A DNA stretch of 64,000 bases from Acanthosepion esculentum (lineage: Eukaryota > Mollusca > Cephalopoda > Sepiida > Sepiidae). The stretch's first letter is position 1. Every line of letters begins with the position of its first letter. Of the stretch, positions 22,120-32,000 are shown in pieces. The position numbers and the translations under genes are program-made. The stretch is from the NCBI GenBank assembly GCA_964036315.1, contig OZ038500.1:60219446-60283445 (forward strand), read 5' to 3'. Under the pieces are notes generated by a model. It was not told the origin of the DNA, did not search any database, and was given only the letters and a program-made list of their open reading frames with translations.

Positions 22120-22172
<53 letters not shown>
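22120..22172. repeat. (TA)n microsatellite
   Basis: A pure TA tract of about 50 bp. Confidence 0.95.
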
Positions 22173-22174
<2 letters not shown>

Positions 22175-22329
22175 AAACGAAAAACTCATATTGCTCATAT
22201 CACAAACAGAAAGATGATCAACAGATAAAGAGAAAAATAGAAAAATTAATGACGAAAAGTAAGAAAATATGATATATGGAAACGGGAAAAATAAAACTAA
22301 ACAAAAAAAATAGCAAAACACATATACCT

Positions 22330-22985
22330 ACATTTTGTTTACTGGTAGTTCAACCGATATAAGCCACAAAAGCCACTCAAGGTAGATTGTTACTGAGTGT
22401 GATTGTTGAAAGAAGGGCCAAGTAAGAGATTATTATACGGATGAGTTGGATATATTTCGGCTGATTTTGAATGTAAAGATTCCAAGATTGGATTTGTCAT
22501 GGAAGCATTCCCGTGGGAGTTTATTCAACGAATTAACAGTCCTGGGTACAAAAGCTGTCCGAGTAGAACTAGCTTTTTATCAAAGGAATACGCAGTGACT
22601 TGGTATAGTTTTCCACCGTGAATACGGCATGGTGGGTCGTAGATGTGAACGTCTTCGCTCGTGGCACTAAAGATGTTAACTCGTCCGAACATCTGTCATG
22701 GTAATAGCGACAGAACAGTGAAACACGGCGATGTTTCATCTGTGAGACAATGGTCTCAGGTTGGAGGATAATTCATCACACACAAAAAACGCGTAAGCCC
22801 TTTTGAACTCTAAAGATGGTCTGGGCAGCACCAGCACAGATATTCTCTTATTTTTAAACATGATACCCCAAGCAAGGTTTAATGCCACAAAGACGCAAGA
22901 GGTTAATGGGAGTGACAGAGAAGGTGAAGGTTTTCGAAGGAACTGGAAATCTAAACAGGATACAATGGATAAAAACTGCACTCCA
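22330..22985 (-). pseudogene. CR1-like LINE ORF2 C-terminal part
   Basis: Minus strand, right to left: FKRAYAFFVCDELSSNLRPL then SHR, a shift, RRVSLFCRYYHDRCSDELT then SLVPRAK, then FVPRTVNSLNKLPRECF and FTFKISRNIS. These match the thumb and C-terminus of CR1/Jockey LINEs (RxQKRAxRLI, HRRxVASLxLFYRYYxGxCSxELxxLVP, FFxRTxxLWNxLPxxVFP). Several frameshifts are needed. A related copy in the same orientation lies at 61,023-61,645. Confidence 0.7.
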
Positions 22986-23234
22986 GTTCAAAAAAACGGA
23001 AAGGAGTTTGAACCGGACGATAGGCGAATCTATCTACTCCTAAGCAGTAACCAAGGCAGAGAAAAACGCTTCATGGCGAGATAAAGTACGGAACATTAAT
23101 TAAATTTTACGTTACAGCGATCGTCGAAAGAAGTAGAAACGGAATATTTACAGTACTATAAAATGGGGAAAAAAAGGTAAAAATGCTTAGTGTTACTAAA
23201 ATATCGACACGACCCGGCAATATATATATATATC

Positions 23235-23312
23235 ATACATGTTTCATTAAATAATATAGATAAGTGTTGTCTATATATTTTATGTAAGTTTTTTCATATA
23301 GTCTGATAAGCT
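23235..23312 (-). pseudogene. Copy of the (TA)n-linked coding fragment
   Basis: The minus strand reads IIIKLIRLYEKTYIKYIDNT and ends LMKHV, aligning with IKLIRQYERNLLKINRQNES and LFNETCIN at 1,315-1,430. As there, it runs into a TA tract (23,219-23,233) at its distal end. It is more diverged than the copy at 1,315. Confidence 0.5.
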
Positions 23313-23315
23313 TAA

Positions 23316-23317
23316 TG

Positions 23318-23364
<47 letters not shown>
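23316..23364. repeat. (AAT)n microsatellite
   Basis: About 15 AAT units between the coding-like fragment and the inner hairpin. Confidence 0.9.
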
Positions 23365-23366
<2 letters not shown>

Positions 23367-23565
23367 TAATATAATATAAAAGGGTCAAACACTAATATTC
23401 CATGGTTATAATTTATTACATTGGAATCGAAACACGATCAAGTTCATCAGACCTACAAATTCACAAAGTCATTTTGAATTTGTAGGTGTGATGAATTGGA
23501 TCGTGTTTACGATTCCAATACAATAAATTATAACCATGGAATATTAATGTTTGAGCCTTTTATAT

Positions 23566-23569
<4 letters not shown>

Positions 23570-23656
<87 letters not shown>
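23570..23656. repeat. (TA)n microsatellite
   Basis: A pure TA tract of about 85 bp between the inner and outer right arms of the nested inverted repeat. A second TA tract lies at 23,729-23,757. Confidence 0.95.
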
Positions 23657-23657
<1 letters not shown>

Positions 23658-23724
23658 CCGGGTCGTATCGATATTATATTCTTACTCTGTCCTTGAGCTC
23701 TACCTGGATTCTATCCTCTTGGAA

Positions 23725-23760
<36 letters not shown>

Positions 23761-23859
23761 GTCCGGATAATGAAGTTCAAAGAATAAAAAAATAAATATA
23801 TAAAAATAATATTAAATGATAAGAAAATATTGTCAATAAGACTGATGATATTTATTATA

Positions 23860-24295
23860 CAGTGTGGTAGGAAAGTCTTGTCATCATCAACTAAAACCTA
23901 ATGAGAACAATAGAAGAACAAGTAATACGATAACGTATTAGGTTGGTGCAAAAATAATGTCGTTTTTTGACGTTCAACTTCATGTGAGAAAACGACATTA
24001 TTTTGGCACCAACCTAATAAAACACATCTGCTGCATTCAATTTATCTCCTTTCATTGACTGTGACATCGAAAATGTCTGTATGAACAGCAGCATTTTCGT
24101 TGCACAAAATGATACAGCGTCATGTCTTGTGTGATATTTTATGAAGCTGTGCTTTGTTGATTGTTTCAAAGCCTATCCGAACGGCGTCCTTCAACTGACT
24201 GGTATCGTTCATGTGAAACTCTCTCCTTGATAATACCCCCACAGAGCGTTGAAAGAGAGAATTATATTATGTGACATGACTTTCGGACCACACTT
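23860..24295. mobile_element. Non-autonomous TIR element (Tc1/mariner-like) hosting a MITE
   Basis: The left end CAGTGTGGTAGGAAAGTCTTG and the reverse complement of the right end AAGTGTGGTCCGAAAGTCATG match over about 23 bp. Both are flanked by TA, the target duplication expected of Tc1/mariner elements. Length is 436 bp including an inserted 80-bp MITE, so about 354 bp originally. No transposase was recognised in the interior, so this is probably an internally deleted derivative. Confidence 0.7.
23938..24017. mobile_element. 80-bp mariner-derived MITE (MADE1-like ends)
   Basis: The element starts TTAGGTTGGTGCAAAAATAA and ends with the inverse (TTATTTTGGCACCAACCTAA). It is exactly 80 bp and flanked by TA on both sides. 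The ends match the terminal repeats of the mariner group that gave rise to the human MADE1 MITE, also about 80 bp. The arms are about 30 bp, so a transcript would form a hairpin of pre-miRNA size. Confidence 0.9.
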
Positions 24296-24297
24296 TA

Positions 24298-24720
24298 TTT
24301 ATAGGTCTTTTGACTAAGCACGGAGAAAAAGAACATACCTGTGTCAAATAAACAAAGAAATTGCACTGACTTTTCTTTTTTTGTTTTTGTTTTTGCTTTT
24401 TTCTTCATGTGTTGTATTACTGCCAGAAATTTTATTTTGGCTTCGTAGCTTTCCACGATTAGGGTTGTGGATGGTTTATAGAAAGCTCCATGTGGAAACT
24501 GTATTCTCTGGGTAAACCTAAATCATCCCTGTTAAATGATTTAATATGTGATTTGAAGTAATGAAGTTTACATTTAAAGAAGATGATGTATGTATCAGCA
24601 CGGTAATTTTCTCTCTTCCTTTAATAATGACACCAAAAAGCTTATCCATGAATATGAAAGATCCAATGGAAAATAAGTAGACAGAACTTGTTTAAATTAT
24701 TCAATGAAATATGTCTCAAT
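24298..24720. other. Unannotated DNA
   Basis: No recognisable gene or element. A T-rich run lies at about 24,372-24,405. Confidence 0.45.
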
Positions 24721-24724
24721 ATTT

Positions 24725-24738
24725 ACATATATATATAC

Positions 24739-24804
<66 letters not shown>

Positions 24805-24830
24805 GCGCGCGCGCGTGTGTGTGTGTTTAT
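24725..24830. repeat. (TA)n(TG)n(CG/TG)n compound microsatellite
   Basis: TA repeats pass into TG, then GCGCGCGCG, then TG again. The alternating purine-pyrimidine stretch is suited to Z-DNA. Confidence 0.95.
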
Positions 24831-24904
24831 GTATACTATTGCATAGCCATTTATTCTTTAAAAAAGAATTAATAATTTTACTTGCAGACTTCGATATTTT
24901 AAAC

Positions 24905-25215
24905 TATTTACTGTAAACATTTTAAAACATTTGTGCAGTATTGATAATTAATTTTAATAAGGTTCGGATTCAATTTTTTAATATAGATAGCTTCAAGAAT
25001 TTTTAGTTTATGTTTATTATTTTCATGAAATATATAGATTGATTTTCAACAAGATTTTTTTCAAATTGCAGATGTGGACAGGTATGCTGTTATAATGCTT
25101 AGAAACGTTAGGTGCATCATTCAAATAAAAACTCAGCCGCCGAGACAGCATGGTCATAGTGTGAGCAAAATAAATGTTGTTTTTCGTTGGAGATACAATC
25201 TCCCTGAGGACATTA
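24905..25215. other. Unannotated DNA between microsatellites
   Basis: AT-rich sequence with no recognisable gene. One open frame enters the next TA/TG tract and is an artefact. Confidence 0.45.
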
Positions 25216-25216
25216 A

Positions 25217-25219
<3 letters not shown>

Positions 25220-25305
<86 letters not shown>
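25220..25305. repeat. (TA)n(TG)n compound microsatellite
   Basis: About 28 bp of TA followed by about 56 bp of TG. TG-rich sequence with interruptions continues to about 25,360. Confidence 0.95.
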
Positions 25306-25306
<1 letters not shown>

Positions 25307-25497
25307 TCTCTATATATGTATGTGTGTGTATGCGGGTGTATGTGTGTATGAGTGTGTGTTTATACTATTTTTATCCAATGAAACGTATCTACGAAAAATA
25401 TAATAAAATGTTTAGTATCACTGACTTGTCTTTCATTTTCCATCAAATATGTATAAATACCTGATTACTACTCAAATACACATTAATAATAATAATT

Positions 25498-25539
25498 ACA
25501 TATATGTGTGTGTGTGTGTGTGTATGTGTGTGGATGTGG

Positions 25540-25597
<58 letters not shown>
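25498..25597. repeat. (TG)n microsatellite with short TA lead
   Basis: A short ATATATG lead is followed by about 90 bp of TG with a GGATGTGGATG interruption. Confidence 0.95.
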
Positions 25598-25599
<2 letters not shown>

Positions 25600-26180
25600 A
25601 ATTTCATAGGTTTCATTACCGAATGATTATATTTTTCAGTACGTATTTATAAGCAGAAATGAAAAATATTATTTTTACAGAATTTGTAAAATTATGAATG
25701 TTCACAAATATACTTCAAACTAACTAAATTTTGTTTGTTTAATTCTTGAAAACTAAGGACATTTTTTATTTCTGATAGTATTGAGAAGGTCTAAATTTCC
25801 AGCTGCAGAAAGCTGCTCGGTTAAAGGAAGCGAAGGTTTTCTCTAAGTGAAACAGGTGATATTAACATTGCAGCTATCATATTGACCGAAATTAAATCTT
25901 GTCAAAGTAACAAGACAGAATCGGAGAACACATGGCGAATATTATGACTACTTTTTAGTATTTTTATCGATCACGTGTCTCAGCTCATGACTATGGTGTA
26001 CACGCTCTCTGCAGTATAAAACACAATGTGTCACATCAAGCATAGTGCCAAATTGGTCCGTGGGGGACAGTTACATAGAATCCGTTTGGGATGTGAGGGT
26101 AAACGAGATGCGAATGCAAGATGAGCAACCGCGATATCCAGAAAAATTGCGAAATGCTATAATAAAAGCATATACCCAAA
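25598..26180. other. Unannotated DNA
   Basis: No gene or element recognised. Confidence 0.45.
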
Positions 26181-26184
26181 TATG

Positions 26185-26231
26185 AGTGTGTACGTGTGTG
26201 CGCATGCGTGCGTGCGTGCGCGCGTGCGTGG

Positions 26232-26276
<45 letters not shown>

Positions 26277-26278
26277 TC
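26185..26278. repeat. (CGTG)n microsatellite
   Basis: Tetranucleotide CGTG repeats (about 20 units with few interruptions) contain a CpG in every unit. The repeats are strictly alternating purine-pyrimidine. The open frames on both strands (Val-Arg-Ala-Cys and Ala-Arg-Thr-His) are spurious. Confidence 0.95.
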
Positions 26279-26493
26279 TTTATTTGGGTAGCAAACCATG
26301 GATTATAAAAGGTTCATTGAAGGTGTATGACAAGTCAATGCGATTAAGATTTTTATTCATTTTTCTTGTGTTCGTATAAGTTTTTTTCTTTTCTGTTGTG
26401 TAAGAATTGTGCTAATATTCTCTAAATCCCAGCTCTTGCGGGTATTTCATTTAGCCATTTTCATGGTTGAGTTTTTATTATTATTAACAGAAT

Positions 26494-26494
<1 letters not shown>

Positions 26495-26564
<70 letters not shown>

Positions 26565-26577
26565 TGTGTGTGTGTGT
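26495..26577. repeat. (TA)n(TG)n compound microsatellite
   Basis: About 30 bp of TA followed by about 50 bp of TG with one GA step. Confidence 0.95.
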
Positions 26578-26702
26578 CTGACAAAGTCTATTAGGACTTC
26601 CTCGAACTAAATTTGAAGATGAAGCCCTAAAATCTTCTCAGCTTCGTCATACATTTCCCTCCAATATTGTTCTTGATATATAAATATTTATATATTATTT
26701 CA

Positions 26703-26724
26703 TATATATATATATATATATATA
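26703..26724. repeat. Short (TA)n microsatellite
   Basis: About 11 TA units. Confidence 0.85.
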
Positions 26725-26919
26725 CATACGATAAAAATATAGCATTAACGTATGTTATATTTATGGGGTAAAGTGCTCAAAATCAAGGATAGAAAGTATT
26801 TAAACTTGAATGTAGAAACAGAGGACAACACCGAAAGACAACAGTCTGTTTCATGCTCGTACACGATGGCCTGATACACATTTCGACGTACGGTTTTGAC
26901 CTCAGTGTCGACTTTTACG

Positions 26920-26961
26920 CGCACACACGCGCGCGCACACACGCGCGTGCACACACACACA

Positions 26962-27029
<68 letters not shown>
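26920..27029. repeat. (CG/CA)n(CA)n(TA)n compound microsatellite
   Basis: A CGCG and CACA mixture is followed by CA and then about 65 bp of TA. This is the reverse-complement order of the TA-then-TG tracts nearby. Confidence 0.95.
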
Positions 27030-27030
<1 letters not shown>

Positions 27031-28080
27031 AGGGATGGTATAGAAAGTGTGAGAGTAAGGATATGTTAGATGTTCAAGTTTGCCCTAGAAATTATCACAC
27101 TTTTCATGGCGGTTCTACAGGCCTATATCGACATGCCCCACCACATGTCACAGTGAATTGAGGTCTCGATTATTTAGCAGAGAATACTCGCAGATAGTTC
27201 AATAAAGTGTTAAAGAAGTTGAATAAAAAATCAATCTATTATCATGAAATCGACTGATTGTATGCAGGTCATTTAGGACAGTGTAAAATGCTCAGCAAAT
27301 CTACAGTGAGAAAAAACTCTTTGTGTTTTAAAAGCGGGTCGTTCGGACATCTTGCAAGAGAAAATGGCGAATCTGATGAATTCATTGCTCGAAACGCAAA
27401 AGAGATGACATCTATTATGGCTGATCTATCAATTTTTCATCCGTATATTAAGGTATTCTAAGCATGTTTCGATCGTTAATTGGGGGATTTTCTTCGAAAA
27501 TAAAGGAGCGTTTCTTTTTTTCAACGTTTTGTGGAGGTGATAACGATTTGCTATGGTTTTCCTTCGGAAAGAAAAGCGACAATGTTAAGATATTTACGAT
27601 TTTCCCCTATAACAAAGGATATATAAAACTAGGTACGTATACTTGCTCGCTGAAAAAAGTAATCACCGCTACCGTTCGTTTTAAAAATCCATTTCTCTGC
27701 TATTTTAAATTTAAAGTAATAATTTTTTTTAAATCAGATTAATTATATATTAAATTAGCTAATATTCTTCAAATGAAGTTTCAAAAAAGTATATTTTACT
27801 TCTGGAAGATTTTTTTAAACTGAGAATTAACTTTTGTTTAGGAATGTGTCAAAAATTGCCGACATTTATCGATTTTTATCGATTTTCTGAAAGCGACCAA
27901 AAAGTTTAAATTTCAATCAATAAAATGTCTATTTGGAATACACTAGAGTATTTTGCTTACTGCAAATAGTAAATTTAATCATTTATCATTCAATTAAAGC
28001 TAAAATGAAAGCTTCAAGATTGCTTTTTAATTTTTTAAATTCATTTTAAACTTTAGATTTCGGAACTGTTGGAGGAATAT
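27030..28080. other. Unannotated DNA with two modest open frames
   Basis: Open frames of 67 and 92 codons (27,258-27,461 and 27,464-27,742, +) are adjacent. The first contains LCFKSGSFGHLAREN, which only loosely recalls a CCHC zinc knuckle (CxxCxxxGHxxxxC) and lacks most of its cysteines. A retroelement gag-like remnant is possible but not supported. The remaining bases are AT-rich. Confidence 0.35.
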
Positions 28081-28094
28081 TATGTAAAACAGAA

Positions 28095-28215
28095 CGGCAT
28101 AGGGGTTAGATTGTCAGCACTCTGAACATAATATCTGAGTTCAAACCCTCACTGTAGTCGATTTGCCAAGGAGCGTGCGATAGGGTTGGAAGATACCTAA
28201 AAATATATCGCATGC
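28095..28215 (+). mobile_element. tRNA-derived SINE, short copy
   Basis: The A-box-like GGCATAGGGGTTAG and the B-box-like GAGTTCAAACCC are about 38 bp apart, as in a tRNA-derived pol III promoter. A short unrelated body follows. It is not a functional tRNA, since no acceptor pairing is evident. Its body differs from that of the more common SINE in this window. Confidence 0.55.
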
Positions 28216-28489
28216 TGAAACATTATTTAAATTGCGTCTTAAAATCTTCTCTCCAAAAGCCGTTGATGTTTGTGCAAGCCCGAAGCCGCAAGTCATCGTG
28301 ACCAAGATGTTTAAATTCACATTACAAACTAACCGAAAACTGCCTGAATTTCTAGTATCAGGAGTTATCATTGTTTACACTATTTATATTAGGACTATTT
28401 TCCTTATCTTTGTTGTGGTCGTCACAACGTTTCGACCACAGTATCTTCCGGCCTTCCTCACGTGTATATAAACTATAACCTTCTTGTGT

Positions 28490-28660
28490 GCGTGCGGTGG
28501 CATAATACATAGCGTCTCAGAATGTGAAATGAGATAAACCGAGTTCGAATTCAACTTGGGTTTGTTACATTCATTAACGCGCAAATACCCTCAGGAAAGA
28601 ACTGAATTTATCACCTCCCCATTGCTATGGGTTAAATAATATAACTTTTATCTGGAAAAG
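28490..28660 (+). mobile_element. tRNA-derived SINE of the common family
   Basis: A tRNA-like head includes GCGGTGGCATAATACATAGCG and GAGTTCGAATTC (B box). The body then reads TTACATTCATTAACGCGCAAA, TACCCTCAGGAAAG and GCTATGGGTTAAATA, shared with the copies at 37,660, 40,085, 60,340 and 60,725. The 3' half is missing. Confidence 0.65.
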
Positions 28661-29050
28661 TCATTGTTATCCCCCCCACGAAAAAAATGTTAATATTAAC
28701 TCGCAACAAACAATAATTATTTTTACAATTACAAAAAATCTCTTTCGGTTTTAAATAACCGACAAAGTGTTGATAACCCGTAAAAAAGCAAATCAATCTG
28801 TAACGTCGAACATTCTAGTTATTTTTTCTGCATATATACAGGTACACCAAAATATAGATTCCCCAGCAACCAAACGGCCACAAAAATGCCTTCGAAGAAT
28901 TCGTCACCTCCGGAACATCAAAAGTCTGCTACCGGATAAAATAAATGTCTATCTTGTTGGCAAAAATATATAGATTGGAATAGTTTTGTTTCCATCAATA
29001 AAATCTACTCTGAACTGAGATATACCGTTTTAAAGTTAATACATACTGTC
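28661..29050. other. Unannotated DNA
   Basis: No gene recognised. It contains an 8-C run at about 28,670. Confidence 0.4.
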
Positions 29051-29055
29051 AGATT

Positions 29056-29093
29056 ATTGCAAAAGTTCGTGCCCGATTTTCATTTTTAATGTT
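29056..29093 (+). mobile_element. Left end of a mariner element split by an LTR
   Basis: GCAAAAGTTCGTGCCCG matches, in inverted form, the sequence near 33,703-33,722 (CGGCATGAACTTTTTT). It is therefore the 5' terminal inverted repeat of the mariner whose coding remnant lies at 32,977-33,724. The mariner is interrupted after 29,093. Confidence 0.65.
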
Positions 29094-32000
29094 TGTTATG
29101 GTCCAGGTTCCTTGTACCACGGTGATGGTCCAAGGTAGAACTAATGAAGAATAACTCGAACACAGGTATGGTATAACACAGATTTATTACAAACAGAATA
29201 TGTACAAAAGAAGTAGAAGTGTTAGTAATAACAGTCAGGTTAGGTTAGAGAGAACTATGTTGTCTCGACCAATATCACTATTCCAATGTCTTACAGTAAT
29301 CGTCTGACGCGACTCTGTCTTTGACTGACTCACACGATGTTCAGCAACACGCCCACGTGTGTCGAATGTGGCATAAGGCCGATTTAATGTGGGCTCACCG
29401 CGCCCGTAGGCTCGGCCAAAAAATGCCCGTAGAACCCGTATAAACGGGATCTGGTTGGTCAACCCCACCGAACGCGGCTCTGCCCTTCGGCGGACCCTCG
29501 TCCGGGTTCCTCTCTGCCCAGAGGCAGAGAGTTCGACCGTCTAGCCGAGTCGTCCAAAAAGGACTGACTCACACGATGTCCAGCAACACGCCCACGTGTG
29601 CCGAATGTGACATAAGGCCGGTTTAATGTCGGCCAAAATGCCCGTAGAACCCATATAAACGGGATCGGGTTGGTCAACCTCCCCGAACGAGGCTCTGCCC
29701 TTCGGCGGACCCTCATCTGGGTTCCTCCCTGTCCAGAGGCAGAGAGTTCGACCGTCTAGCCGAGTCGTCCAAAAAGGACTGACTCACACGATGTCCAGCA
29801 ACACGCCCACGTGTGTCGAATGTGGCATAAGGACGGTTTAATGTCGGCCAAAATGCCCGTAGAACCCGTATAAACGGGATCGGGTTGGTCAACCTCCCCA
29901 AACGAGGCTCTGCCCTTCGGCGGACCCCCATCTGGGTTCCTCCCTGTCCTGAGGCAGAGAGTTCGACCGTCTAGCTGAGTCGTCCAAAAAAAGACTGAAC
30001 TCGCACGATGTTTAACAACACGCCCACGTGTGTCGAATGTGGCACAAGGCCGGTTTAATGTGGGATTTCCGAGCCCGTAGGCTCGGCCAAAAAATGCTCG
30101 TAGAACCCGTATAAACGGGATCGGGTTGATCAAACTCCCCGAACGAGATTCTGCCCTTGGGCGGAGCCTCGTCAGGGTTCCTCTCTGCCCAGAGGCAAAG
30201 AGTTCCCCTCTGCCCACAGCCAGAGAGTTCGACCGGCTTGCTGAGTCGTCCAAAAAAAGACTGAACTCGCACGATGTTCATTAACATGCCCACGTGTGTC
30301 AAATGTGGAACAAGGGCGGTTTAATGTGCGCTTCTGAGCCAGTAGGCTCGGGCAAAAATTGCCCGTTGAACCCGTATTAACGGGATCGGGTTGGTCAACC
30401 TCCCCTAACGAGGCTCTGCCCTTCGGCGGAGCCTCGTCAGGGTTCCTCCCAGCCCAGAGGCCGAGGGGAACCCTCTGCCGAGAGGCAGAGAGTTCGACCG
30501 GATAGCTGAGTCGACCAACAAAGACTTAACTCTCACGATGTTCATTAACACGACCAGGTGTGTCAAATGTGGCACTAGGGCGGTTTAATGTGGGTTTCCG
30601 AGCCCGTAGGCTCAAGCAAAAATTGCCCGTAGAACCCGTATAATCGGAATCGGGTTGGTCAACCTCACTGCGCGAGGCTCTGCCCTTCGCCGGAGCCTCA
30701 TCCGGGTTCCTGCCTGCCCAGTGGCAGAGAGTTCCCCTGTGCCTAGAGGCAGAGAGTTCGACCGGCTTGCTGAGTCGTCCAAAAAAAGACTGAACTCGCA
30801 CGATGTTCATTAACATGCCCACGTGTGTCAAATGTGGAACAAGGGCGGTTTAATGTGCGCTTCTGAGCCAGTAGGCTCGGGCAAAAATTGCCCGTTGAAC
30901 CCGTATTAACGGGATCGGGTTGGTCAACCTCCCCTAACGAGGCTCTGCCCTTCGGCGGAGCCTCGTCAGGGTTCCTCCCAGCCCAGAGGCCGAGGGGAAC
31001 CCTCTGCCGAGAGGCAGAGAGTTCGACCGGATAGCTGAGTCGACCAACAAAGACTTAACTCTCACGATGTTCATTAACACGACCAGGTGTGTCAAATGTG
31101 GCACTAGGGCGGTTTAATGTGGGTTTCCGAGCCCGTAGGCTCAAGCAAAAATTGCCCGTAGAACCCGTATAATCGGAATCGGGTTGGTCAACCTCACTGC
31201 GCGAGGCTCTGCCCTTCGCCGGAGCCTCATCCGGGTTCCTGCCTGCCCAGTGGCAGAGAGTTCCCCTGTGCCTAGAGGCAGAGAGTTCGACCGGCTAGCT
31301 GAGTCGTCCAAAAAGGACTGAACTCGCACGATGTTTAACAACACGCCCACGTGTGTCGAATGTGGCACAAGGCCGGTTTAATGTGGGCTTTCCGAGCCCG
31401 TAGGCTCGGGCAAAAATTGCCCGTAGAACCCGTATAAACGGGATCGGGGTGGTCAACCACCTCGAACGAGGCTCCGCCGAAGGGCAGAGCCTCGTTCGAG
31501 TTCCTCTCTGCCCAAAGGCAGAGAATTCCCCTCTGCCTCAGAGGCAGAGAGTTCGACCTGCTACGTGAGTCGTCCAAAAAACTGGATCTCACACGATGTT
31601 TAACAACACGCCCACGTGTGTCGAATGTGGCACAAGGCCGGTTTAATGTGGGCTTTCAGAGCCCGTAGGCTCGGGCAAACATTGCCCGTAGAACCCGTAT
31701 AAACGGGATCGGGGTGGTCAACCACCCCGAAGGAGGCTCTACCCTTCGGCGGAGCCTCGTCCGGGTTCCTCTCTGCCCAAAGGCAGAGAGTTACCCTCTG
31801 CCTCAGAGGCAGAGAGTTCGACCTGCTAGGTGAGTCGTCCAAAAATGACTGGATCTCACACGATGTTTAACAACACGCCCACGTGTGTCGAATGTGGCAC
31901 AAGGCCGGTTTAATGTGGGCTTTCCGAGCCCGTAGGCTCGGGCAAAAATTGCCCATAGAACCCGTATAAACGGGATCGGGGTGGTCAACCACCCCGAAGG

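Larger units (their letters stand above)
23198..23680. repeat. Nested inverted repeat with two sets of arms
   Basis: Outer arms: ATATCGACACGACCCGGCAAT followed by TA repeats at 23,200-23,233, and its inverted partner TATATTGCCGGGTCGTATCG at 23,650-23,675. Inner arms: about 90 bp from GGGTCAAACACTAATATTCC (23,382) to the hairpin centre near 23,468, matched by the inverse ending near 23,565. Between the left arms sit a (TA)n-linked coding fragment and an (AAT)n tract. The inner hairpin shows only scattered mismatches. Confidence 0.8.

Noticed and set aside
26036..26379. Protein-coding ORFs on both strands over the CGTG repeat
   Set aside because: They are mirror translations of the same tetranucleotide repeat (Ala-Arg-Thr-His and Val-Arg-Ala-Cys).
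27258..27461. Zinc-knuckle gag-like protein
   Set aside because: The CFKSGSFGHLAREN segment lacks the second and last cysteines and there is no neighbouring pol-like sequence.
29756..30253. 165-codon open frame and others in the GC-rich array
   Set aside because: They follow the tandem unit and change with unit length. No domain was recognised and the units differ by indels that shift the frame.
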